DNA of 13,110 nt from an uncultured Eubacteriales bacterium (lineage in GTDB: Bacteria; Bacillota; Clostridia; Oscillospirales; CAG-272). Location of the stretch: the NCBI GenBank assembly GCA_934500855.1, contig CAKSUH010000014.1, positions 1 through 13,110 on the forward strand, given 5' to 3'. The translations under genes were made by a program, and so were the position numbers. This document shows, in pieces, positions 7,762-13,110 of this stretch (positions within the stretch are counted from its first letter, which is position 1; each line of letters opens with the position of its first letter). The notes beneath the pieces were generated by a model that ran no database searches, was not told where the DNA came from, and saw only the letters and a list, made by a program, of their open reading frames with translations.

Positions 7762-7819
7762 GGGGATAGTCCATACATTTGAATGCATTTGCATTCGGCA
7801 ATGGGCTATCCCTGTTTTT
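7762..7819 (+). terminator. Rho-independent terminator of the galactonate operon, with nested hairpin
   Basis: Arms 7762-7773 and 7802-7813 (gggatagtcca against tgggctatccc) form an 11-12-bp stem with one or two G-T pairs, followed by TTTTT (7815-7819). The long loop contains a second small hairpin, GAATGC/GCATTC (7781-7796). An A-run at 7755-7761 pairs with the T-run and would give a U-tract for leftward transcripts, so the element may work in both directions. Confidence 0.8.
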
Positions 7820-7864
7820 CATATGTTCGGAACGCGTGCCGACATTTCGTACCGGAGGAGTGAG

Positions 7865-8107
7865 ATGAAATTCCCGCTTGAAAATGCGGTTGAAGTGAAA
7901 TGCAGTCATCTGCCCGAGGCGCTGAAGCCCGATTACCTGCAACCGGTTTACAACACCGCGCGGAGCATTCCGGAAGTGGAGGCTCCCGTCCTGAGACCTG
8001 AATGCAGTTCCCGATTCCCGGGAGACCCGGGTATTTTGCAAACAGAATTCTACAGTTGGGAGTCGCTGCCAAAAAAATGTTTCGGTGATTCGCCCGAATA
8101 TTTTTGA
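7865..8107 (+). CDS. Short ORF of unknown function, possibly a truncated gene
   Basis: An 80-residue ORF whose ATG follows a near-perfect ribosome binding site GGAGGAG by four bases, which argues that it is or was a gene. The first 62 or so residues have coding-like composition (for example KPDYLQPVYNTARS and EVEAPVLRPE) without a signal peptide, membrane segment or motif I recognise. The last 19 codons run antisense through the end of the AraC-type gene, a 58-base tail-to-tail overlap, so this part is probably not an original C-terminus. No promoter is evident between it and the terminator upstream, so expression may depend on read-through. It could be the surviving 5' piece of a larger gene, perhaps a further sugar-processing enzyme of the operon; the family cannot be named. 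Confidence 0.4.
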   Translation: MKFPLENAVEVKCSHLPEALKPDYLQPVYNTARSIPEVEAPVLRPECSSRFPGDPGILQTEFYSWESLPKKCFGDSPEYF

Positions 8108-8964
8108 AAGCAGGAGGCAAAGTGGTTGTAGGAAGCAAAACCGACGGCTTGCGCGATGTTTCCGATGGTCTGGTATCGGTCAAGGGTCAGGGAACGCGCA
8201 ACGGAAATGCGGTAGGAATGCAGATAGTCAATAAAGGATTGGTTGAAAATGGCTTTGAAACTCCTGCAAAAGTAGGACTTGCTATAATGAAACCGTTCCG
8301 CCACATCGACCGTTGAGATTGGCTCTGCGTAATGCCGGCTGACATACTGCACAATTTCTTTCGTGAAAGTTGCCTGTTTGGACATTTTCTCGCCATTGCC
8401 GGACGAAACGAATCCGTCCTGCTCCAACATTGCCAACAGGTCCAGAAGACTTGCGAGAATCCGCATGAACCCCGCAGGTGCAGACCGTTCCGCATAGCAG
8501 GCGTGAATCGCCCGCAGCTTTTCGTTCAGCTCCGCCGCGTGGGGGTCATCGTGCAGAATCAGGTGCTGCATTCTGCGGGCGTTCTCCTCAATGGATTCCA
8601 GATAGGCATCAAAATCGGGGACCGCGCCGTTTTTCAGAAGGGACAGGTCAAAATTGATGACATGGAATTCGTTCATGGTCTCGGGAGCTGTGACATAGGT
8701 CGCGTGAACATCAAATGGATTCAGGAAAACGAGGTCACCCGCATACAGCGCATGCGGGGTGCCGTTGACCGAGACCCAGACCTCCCCCTGCACGATTCGC
8801 AGAATTTCCACCGCCAGATGATTATGCGGAATGCTGAACCAAAGAATCCCGTGCTTTTTCAGTTCGGTCGGCTGAGTGGCATGACAGGGACTGTAGTTGT
8901 AGGTGGTAGAGGATACCGGAATCTGTTCGTAGCGCAGATAGGGCGCTTCCTGTCTGTATAGCAT
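8050..8964 (-). CDS. AraC-family transcriptional regulator with cupin sensor
   Basis: A 304-residue activator-type regulator. Residues about 40-115 form a cupin-like ligand-binding domain (IPHNHLAVEILRI at 45-57, then GDLVFLNPFDVH). The C-terminal 100 residues carry two helix-turn-helix units: ISTVDVAERFHYSKSYFCRSF (216-236) and IGNIAQAVGFASYNHFASCF (267-286), the latter followed by KYSGESPKHFF, the usual AraC/XylS ending. The start at 8964 is chosen for the GAGGAG ribosome binding site five to seven bases upstream; an in-frame ATG at 9024 would precede the promoter. It is transcribed away from the secreted-protein block and probably regulates it, as such divergent AraC genes often do. The effector is likely a sugar, but nothing identifies it. 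Confidence 0.92.
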   Translation of the reverse strand: MLYRQEAPYLRYEQIPVSSTTYNYSPCHATQPTELKKHGILWFSIPHNHLAVEILRIVQGEVWVSVNGTPHALYAGDLVFLNPFDVHATYVTAPETMNEFHVINFDLSLLKNGAVPDFDAYLESIEENARRMQHLILHDDPHAAELNEKLRAIHACYAERSAPAGFMRILASLLDLLAMLEQDGFVSSGNGEKMSKQATFTKEIVQYVSRHYAEPISTVDVAERFHYSKSYFCRSFKAIFNQSFIDYLHSYRISVARSLTLDRYQTIGNIAQAVGFASYNHFASCFQKYSGESPKHFFGSDSQL

Positions 8965-8995
8965 AGGCTTCTCCTCTGTTATGGAACTTGCTCTC

Positions 8996-9024
8996 ATGAT
9001 AGCACATTTTTCTCCGTTTGTCAA
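8996..9024 (-). promoter_or_regulatory. Sigma-A promoter of the AraC-family gene
   Basis: On the minus strand TTGACA (9024-9019) and TATCAT (9001-8996) are separated by 17 bases, with TGC immediately before the -10 box. This copies the boxes and spacing of the promoter at 1257-1285. The leader to the ATG is about 25 bases. The -35 box overlaps the end of the inverted repeat at 9023-9052. Confidence 0.82.
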
Positions 9025-9056
9025 GACCGCGAATTTTAGAATTCGCGGTCTTTTTT
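9023..9056 (+). terminator. Perfect 13-bp hairpin with T-run; terminator and/or operator
   Basis: Arms 9023-9035 and 9040-9052 (AAGACCGCGAATT and its complement) pair perfectly around a four-base loop, and T's run to 9056. This has the form of a rightward intrinsic terminator. However, no rightward gene ends here: upstream lies the 5' end of the leftward AraC gene. It may insulate the next promoter from antisense or read-through transcription. Because two bases lie inside the araC -35 box, it could also be a protein-binding palindrome. Confidence 0.6.
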
Positions 9057-9165
9057 GCTCACTTTAGATTTTTGTATAGGATGCACAAAAACGAACTGCT
9101 GAAATTGTGTACTGTGAATTTGTGCTTCTTTTTATATTTGTTATAAAATCAATATGATATTCGGC

Positions 9166-9215
9166 ACAATTTCGCGCAAAATGTCAATATTCATATAGAA
9201 TTGGACAATATCGCG
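9166..9215 (+). repeat. Imperfect direct repeat ACAATWTCGCG, candidate AraC-type binding sites
   Basis: ACAATTTCGCG (9166-9176) and ACAATATCGCG (9205-9215) match at 10 of 11 positions, start to start 39 bases apart. The second copy ends two bases before the -35 box of the rightward promoter. AraC-family activators bind directly repeated half-sites with the proximal one abutting or overlapping -35, so this is a reasonable target for the divergent regulator. The rest of 8965-9310 is AT-rich and holds the two promoters and hairpin listed separately. Confidence 0.4.
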
Positions 9216-9217
9216 AC

Positions 9218-9246
9218 TTTACAGAATGCACAAAATATGCTATGAT
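9218..9246 (+). promoter_or_regulatory. Promoter of the secreted-protein block
   Basis: TTTACA (9218-9223) and TATGAT (9241-9246) are 17 bases apart, and the -10 box is preceded by TGC, an extended -10. A transcript start near 9253 gives a leader of nearly 60 bases before the ATG at 9311. Confidence 0.7.
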
Positions 9247-9310
9247 ATTGATACAGGTGACCCGAGTCGAAAGGCAGGGCGCAAATAAAATGAAGCGGAG
9301 GCTATTGAAA

Positions 9311-10480
9311 ATGAAACGAACCCGGAAAGCACTTTCCATCGCACTGATTCTCTGTATGCTGCTCGGTATGGCTTTGGCAACGGTGTTGACTGCATTTGCA
9401 GAAACATCGACCCCGGCAACACCTCCTGTGACGCAATGGGTAAACAACGAAGGCAAGCCACTCACGACTTCATCAACGTGGATGGGAGGAAAAGTTGATA
9501 CATTTTTCTCCTTTGGCTATTACATCAGAGGAAACGACACGACCTGCGGAACTCATTGGAAAGATATTCCTGACCGCACACAGAACCCCTTAAAGTCGAA
9601 TGAAGGCGGCGACGGTTGTATCACAAACGGTTTTCTCTATGAATCTTGGCCGGGGCATCAGATGGGTCTCCGGTTCGTTGCTCCCTTCACCGGAACGGTG
9701 AAGATGACCTTCCAACTTGCCAACATCAATGCAAGCGGAGATGCAGCGATCGTGCTTGCAAACGAAGCGACCGCGGTGAACAGTGTGGGCGACAGGAGCG
9801 GCGTGCTGAAGGAATGGAAGATTGTTGATCACACCGATTTCTCCGCAGCGCTGACCTATGAATTCAATGTGACTGCGAATGAGAACTACTATCTCATCTG
9901 TTGCTTTAAGGATGGCAGACAGAGGGCATACTTCTGGATCAACAGTCTGGAGTATACCAGTGTGAAATTCGCGGGTACCGCAACAATGATGGGACACAGC
10001 ATCTCCGCAATGGAGATCCCTGTTGTCAATTTTTATGTAAAGCTGGACGGCTCCCCCATGGGCGTTGCAGCGAACATTACAGTCGGGGATGACGCTCCTA
10101 TCCGTGTGGTTGGCGAGAGTTACACCGGGAAGGGACCTGACGGTCAGAATTTTACCGCAGAAGATTATGTATTTGTCTACTCGGTTCCGGTTTCCGCCAA
10201 GAAAATGACCGAAACCGTCAGAATTTCGCTCATGAAGGACGGTCAGGAGCTTCTGACAAGCGGCAACACCTACAGCGTTGCGGAATACTGCTACGCGCAG
10301 GTGAAAATCTGGAAGGATGCGGGAGACGCGGCAACGCGGGACCAACTGGATGTGGCAAAAATCTGCACGGGAATTCTGGTGTACGGCAGAACGGCACAGC
10401 AGTATTTCGGCTACAACACCGCAAATCTGCCGCAGATTGATGCCGACCTGCTTGCATTGGTCGTGGCGGACTGTCAATAA
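9311..10480 (+). CDS. Secreted protein of unknown function with C-terminal Clostridia-type module
   Basis: A 389-residue exported protein. The N-terminus is a Sec signal peptide: basic MKRTRK, a hydrophobic core (8-25), and a likely cleavage after AFA (28-30). Start 9311 is preferred over the in-frame ATG at 9290 because GGAGG lies nine bases upstream. Residues about 60-220 are rich in Gly, Asn and aromatic residues (GHQMGLRFVAPFTGTVKMTF at 115-134), compatible with a beta-sandwich of the carbohydrate-binding sort, but I recognise no family. Residues 320-370 (YSVAEYCYAQ..., then ILVYGRTAQQYFGYNTANLP) resemble a C-terminal module frequent in extracellular proteins of gut Clostridia. No sorting signal or catalytic motif is visible. 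It opens a run of extracellular genes; the next ORF starts 21 bases after its stop. Confidence 0.82.
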   Translation: MKRTRKALSIALILCMLLGMALATVLTAFAETSTPATPPVTQWVNNEGKPLTTSSTWMGGKVDTFFSFGYYIRGNDTTCGTHWKDIPDRTQNPLKSNEGGDGCITNGFLYESWPGHQMGLRFVAPFTGTVKMTFQLANINASGDAAIVLANEATAVNSVGDRSGVLKEWKIVDHTDFSAALTYEFNVTANENYYLICCFKDGRQRAYFWINSLEYTSVKFAGTATMMGHSISAMEIPVVNFYVKLDGSPMGVAANITVGDDAPIRVVGESYTGKGPDGQNFTAEDYVFVYSVPVSAKKMTETVRISLMKDGQELLTSGNTYSVAEYCYAQVKIWKDAGDAATRDQLDVAKICTGILVYGRTAQQYFGYNTANLPQIDADLLALVVADCQ

Positions 10481-10501
10481 TCGTGGAAGGGGAATTCAGC
10501 C

Positions 10502-10624
10502 ATGAAACTGCTGTATACAAAGCCCGATGCACGCATCGAACTGCTGTCCTGCGCGGATATCCTGACAGGGAGTGAGGAGAACGCACGGGAGGGCGTCAGC
10601 CTGCCGATTATCTGGGAGCCGTGA
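10502..10624 (+). CDS. 40-residue peptide, unknown, not signal-bearing
   Basis: A very short ORF beginning MKLLYTKPDARIELLS and continuing with CADILTGSEENAREG, ending SLPIIWEP. AAGGGGAA lies before the ATG and the gene fits exactly between its neighbours: 21 bases after one stop, and its own stop two bases before the next ATG. The pattern of a Y-x-x-P-x-x-x-x-E-L start followed by a DILTxS segment resembles tiny uncharacterised ORFs I recall from genomes of gut Clostridia. There is no hydrophobic signal sequence or membrane segment. A single Cys (C17) is present. It could be a peptide precursor, a small regulator or a partner of the adjacent exported proteins; none of these is shown. Its C-terminal pattern recurs in the next gene's product. 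Confidence 0.65.
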   Translation: MKLLYTKPDARIELLSCADILTGSEENAREGVSLPIIWEP

Positions 10625-10626
10625 GC

Positions 10627-10971
10627 ATGAGACGCACAGGTCCGATGATTGGAATGCTCCTGCTGCTTGCAGTCTGCCTGTTCATGGCAGGCTGTGGGCG
10701 CGGGAGCGGACTGCCGAACGAAACGGCGGCATCCTCCGAGGTCACGGAGGGGACGGGGAGCGAGACTGTGGCGGGGACCGAAGCCGCCGCGCCCACTCCG
10801 CCCGTTAAGCGCCCGGGGGTCGATAATAACCCCGTCGACCCGCCCAAAACACCGGATTCCGAAACGGAAGCACCGCCTGCCCCGTCGGAACCCGAAACCG
10901 AGCCGCCCGAGAAGGGAAGCAGAGAGGGGAACGAACTGCCGCCGCTTTGGGTTCCCACCGAGGAAGCCTGA
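10627..10971 (+). CDS. Small Pro/Glu/Thr-rich lipoprotein
   Basis: A 114-residue lipoprotein. A hydrophobic stretch (7-20) ends in a lipobox MAGC with C23 as the lipidated residue. The remainder is low-complexity, rich in Thr, Ser, Glu and Pro (for example PSEPETEPPEKG at 86-97), with no globular domain; it would be a flexible, acidic tether on the outer face of the membrane. The tail carries REGNELPPLWVP (99-110), which parallels the C-terminus of the 40-residue peptide. The ATG lies two bases after that peptide's stop, with GGGAG about eight bases upstream; a GTG two codons earlier is less likely. The composition is like the linkers following the lipid anchor in the next two genes. Confidence 0.75.
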   Translation: MRRTGPMIGMLLLLAVCLFMAGCGRGSGLPNETAASSEVTEGTGSETVAGTEAAAPTPPVKRPGVDNNPVDPPKTPDSETEAPPAPSEPETEPPEKGSREGNELPPLWVPTEEA

Positions 10972-10999
10972 CGGCGGCAAGATACCAAAGGAGAAAAAC

Positions 11000-12484
11000 A
11001 TGAAAAAAGCCTATGGAAAGCGGCTTGCCCTGCTGATGGGTCTGCTGCTTGCAGCTTCGGGTCTGTTTGCCTGCGGAAAGGGTCAGACACCCGCCGCGGG
11101 GACAACCGATGCCTCGGAGGAGGTCACAACGGGCTTGGACACGCCACCGTTTTCCTATCGGGAGCTGTTGCCCGTTGCGGATTACGAGGATGCCGACGTC
11201 AACATTCTGGTGATGTCGGGCAGAAGCTGGCAATACATTGAGGAGGACACCGCCGCGGATGCCTGCGCAAGGGAGCTGATCTCCCGCAACCATCAGGTGG
11301 AGGAGCGCTACCATGTCTATCTGAACTACACGCCCACCAACAAGGGCTGGAGCGGATTCCACGAGCAGTGCAGAAACGACCTTTACGCAGAGCAGGCGGC
11401 GTTTGACATTACCTCCCCCGATTACTACTACCAATGCGAGACGGCGGGCTATTTTGCCGACCTCGCAACCCTTGACGAAATCAGGCTGGACAATCCCTAC
11501 TGGGTGGACGGCTGGAACCGCAGCTCGACCGTGAACGGAAAGATTTTCACCGCGCTGAGCTACCTGACTCTGGACGCAATCTCCTCGGCGCAGGTGCTGT
11601 TTATGAACAACTACTTTGCCGAGGATTTGCTCATCGATGTGGCGGCGCTCAAGCAGTCGGTCTATAACGGCAGCTGGACGCTGGACGATATGCTGACCTA
11701 TATGCGGCTGGCATCGCTGGACAACGGCGACGGGGAATGGACCTTTGAGGACCGCTACGGGCTGTCCTACAACCTCTGGGGCGGGCGCGCAATGCTCTGG
11801 TCGGCGGGTCTGGCGCTTTCGAAAATCTCCGAGGACGGGACCATCAGCCAGACCTACACGGCAAGCCGAAATGTGGATATCTTCCAGAAGCTGTACCAAT
11901 TTTTCAACAGCAACCCGTATTCCTATTACGGCGGCGGTGCGGGGTCGGTGGAGTCTCCCGTGGGTGCCGAGGCGCTGTTTTTTGCCAACCGTGCGCTGTT
12001 TGACACCAGTACGCTCGGAGGCGCGACCCGGATTTCAAAGAATCTTGACAGCTTCTCTCTGCTCCCGATGCCGAAATACGACAAGACCCAAACCGATTAT
12101 GTCGTTTCCTCAAGCGGCTGTACGGTTTTCGGAATCATGAAGACCGCAAAGAACCTCCATATGTCGGCAACGATTCTCGAGGCGCTGTCGATTCTCTCCT
12201 ACGAGGATGTCAGACCCGTTTACTACGAGGATTCGCTCAAGCTTCATTATTCGGGCGACCCCGACACCGCAAGGATGCTGGATTTCATCATGGCGCGGTT
12301 TCAAATCGACTTTGCGTTTATCAACTCTACCAACTTCGGAGACCCTGCGGCAAGACCGTTTGATTTGATTTTGGATTACAACCGAAACTATGTCTCGGAG
12401 ATGAAAAAGCTGGTGGATTCCTTTGAGGGAAATCTGAAGGCGTTTCGGGACGCGTATTCCGATGCGGAGCCATCGGAGGACTGA
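11000..12484 (+). CDS. Extracellular solute-binding-protein-like lipoprotein
   Basis: A 494-residue lipoprotein resembling family 1 sugar-type ABC solute-binding proteins. The signal peptide ends LFAC with lipid-bearing C25, followed by a short Thr/Ala/Glu linker. The mature part has features of the family: an early DADVNILVMSG strand, AFDITSPDYYY, alternation of aromatic residues suited to sugar stacking, a FEDRYGLSYNLWGGRAMLWSAG segment split over 247-268, and LLPMPKYD near residue 357, a phrase common before the hinge in such proteins. AAAGGAG precedes the ATG. Unusually, no permease or ATPase gene follows; the next gene is another lipoprotein. It may serve an ABC importer encoded elsewhere or act as a surface binding protein. 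Ligand unknown. Confidence 0.8.
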   Translation: MKKAYGKRLALLMGLLLAASGLFACGKGQTPAAGTTDASEEVTTGLDTPPFSYRELLPVADYEDADVNILVMSGRSWQYIEEDTAADACARELISRNHQVEERYHVYLNYTPTNKGWSGFHEQCRNDLYAEQAAFDITSPDYYYQCETAGYFADLATLDEIRLDNPYWVDGWNRSSTVNGKIFTALSYLTLDAISSAQVLFMNNYFAEDLLIDVAALKQSVYNGSWTLDDMLTYMRLASLDNGDGEWTFEDRYGLSYNLWGGRAMLWSAGLALSKISEDGTISQTYTASRNVDIFQKLYQFFNSNPYSYYGGGAGSVESPVGAEALFFANRALFDTSTLGGATRISKNLDSFSLLPMPKYDKTQTDYVVSSSGCTVFGIMKTAKNLHMSATILEALSILSYEDVRPVYYEDSLKLHYSGDPDTARMLDFIMARFQIDFAFINSTNFGDPAARPFDLILDYNRNYVSEMKKLVDSFEGNLKAFRDAYSDAEPSED

Positions 12485-12501
12485 CAGCAGGGAATCGACA
12501 A

Positions 12502-13110
12502 ATGAAAACAAGAAGAAACCGAAAGGGTTGGCTGTGGATGAGCATTCTGATAGCAGGACTATGTATGGCGGCGGTCTCCTGCCGCGCGGGAAGTGAGGTC
12601 GGCGCGGTAACGGGCACGGCAAAAACGGGGACGGTCGGCGCGGACACAACAACAATTCCCGAAATTCCCACCGAATCGGATACGGGCGTGACGGGCGAGG
12701 TCCCCGAGGTTCCAACGGGGGACAGGACCGTTTCGGTCACCTCGGCGGAGCTGATGGCGCTGATTGAAAACGGCACGATTGAGGAGAACGGCGACTATGC
12801 CGTAACGGACGGCGCGGGGCTGACCTTCAGCCGCTCGCACAACGGCAAGGAGTACGACCTGCGCGGTGCGCTGATTCGCATCGGCGTGCGGGACGGCGCG
12901 GCGGGAATCGATATTCGGAGCAAGAAGCTGACGCTGAAGAACGCACGGATTGCGGTCTACGGCGATGTCGGGGTTTCGGTCGGCTCGGAGAACGCCAACG
13001 CAACGCTGACGGGGCTGCACATCGGCGGCAACTGCAAAACGGGCTTCCTGCTGGGCGGAAACGGCTCCACACTGGACGGCTGCACCGTCAAGCCCGCCTC
13101 GGGCGGAACG
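12502..13110 (+). CDS. Lipoprotein with beta-helix-like region, 3' end beyond the window
   Basis: An ORF open to the last base (203 codons seen), starting 17 bases after the previous stop with AGGGAA upstream. The first 27 residues are a lipoprotein signal ending AAVSC (C27), followed by a Thr/Gly/Val/Glu-rich linker to about residue 75. From about residue 110 the sequence shows short recurring strands with regularly spaced Gly, Asn and hydrophobic residues (LTLKNARIAVYG, VGVSVGSENANATLTG, LHIGGN, FLLGGNGSTLDGCTV), the pattern of right-handed parallel beta-helices seen in pectate-lyase-like carbohydrate-active or adhesive proteins. No catalytic residues can be judged from the part present. 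Being cut by the window edge, its full length and role are unknown. Confidence 0.75.
   Translation, partial: MKTRRNRKGWLWMSILIAGLCMAAVSCRAGSEVGAVTGTAKTGTVGADTTTIPEIPTESDTGVTGEVPEVPTGDRTVSVTSAELMALIENGTIEENGDYAVTDGAGLTFSRSHNGKEYDLRGALIRIGVRDGAAGIDIRSKKLTLKNARIAVYGDVGVSVGSENANATLTGLHIGGNCKTGFLLGGNGSTLDGCTVKPASGGT

Noticed and set aside
8017..8031. Hairpin CCCGGG-AGA-CCCGGG near the end of the AraC-type gene
   Set aside because: Six-bp stem of a self-complementary hexamer. It is followed rightward by only a weak TATTTT and leftward by no T-run, so it is not a convincing terminator for either gene, though it could contribute at the convergent overlap.
8332..8961. 209-codon rightward ORF opposite the AraC-type gene
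   Set aside because: Antisense to a complete cupin plus double-HTH protein; no start signal.
9590..10477. 295-codon leftward ORF opposite the secreted protein
   Set aside because: The plus-strand protein has a signal peptide, ribosome binding site and promoter; the antisense frame shows none.
10805..11899. 364-codon leftward ORF opposite the lipoproteins
   Set aside because: Overlaps two plus-strand genes with lipoboxes and ribosome binding sites; no recognisable motif.
1..13110. tRNA or rRNA genes, CRISPR arrays, insertion sequences or prophage genes
   Set aside because: Looked for cloverleaf-like segments, regularly spaced repeats, transposase or integrase motifs and terminal inverted repeats; none seen.

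Overview
The window looks like a chromosomal stretch from a Gram-positive, gut-type anaerobe of the Bacillota (class Clostridia, perhaps Oscillospirales or Christensenellales). The signs are AGGAG-type ribosome binding sites, sigma-A-type promoters, several lipoproteins with Ser/Thr/Pro/Glu-rich linkers after the lipidated Cys, and a secreted protein whose C-terminal module resembles those of such bacteria. Base composition is moderately GC-rich by eye. The placement is an inference; no rRNA or other marker gene is present.

Left block (74-7718). A leftward regulator gene (74-1213) faces a tightly packed rightward operon of seven genes (1414-7718). The order is clan GH-A glycoside hydrolase, aldose 1-epimerase, UlaG-like metallo-beta-lactamase-fold hydrolase, galactonate dehydratase (dgoD), short-chain dehydrogenase, 2-dehydro-3-deoxygalactonokinase (dgoK) and KDPG/KDPGal-type aldolase (dgoA). 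Genes overlap or sit a few bases apart, and the unit ends at a hairpin terminator near 7762-7819. Together they supply a candidate for every step of the oxidative De Ley-Doudoroff route for D-galactose: glycoside to galactose (hydrolase), anomer exchange (mutarotase), galactose to galactonolactone (dehydrogenase), lactone to galactonate (metallo-hydrolase), galactonate to 2-keto-3-deoxygalactonate (DgoD), its 6-phosphate (DgoK), then pyruvate plus glyceraldehyde 3-phosphate (DgoA). The last three steps are supported by strong family signatures; the dehydrogenase and lactonase roles are inferred from context. No enzyme of this operon has a signal peptide and there is no transporter in it. The regulator is unusual: a LacI/periplasmic-binding-protein-like sensor with no N-terminal DNA-binding domain and a LuxR-type helix-turn-helix at its C-terminus.

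Middle (7820-9310). A short rightward ORF with a strong ribosome binding site (7865-8107) overlaps tail-to-tail with a leftward AraC-family regulator (8050-8964). The 346-bp AT-rich gap between the AraC start and the next gene holds two divergent promoters, a 13-bp perfect inverted repeat touching the araC -35 box, and imperfect direct repeats next to the other promoter's -35 box.

Right block (9311-13110). A rightward run of closely spaced genes makes extracellular products: a secreted protein of unknown function, a 40-residue peptide too short for routine gene calling, a small Pro/Glu-rich lipoprotein, a solute-binding-protein-like lipoprotein, and the start of a lipoprotein with beta-helix-like repeats that runs off the window. 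The peptide and the small lipoprotein share the pattern REGxxLPxxWxP near their C-termini. This block may be controlled by the divergent AraC regulator. Whether it serves the galactose operon is not shown by the sequence.
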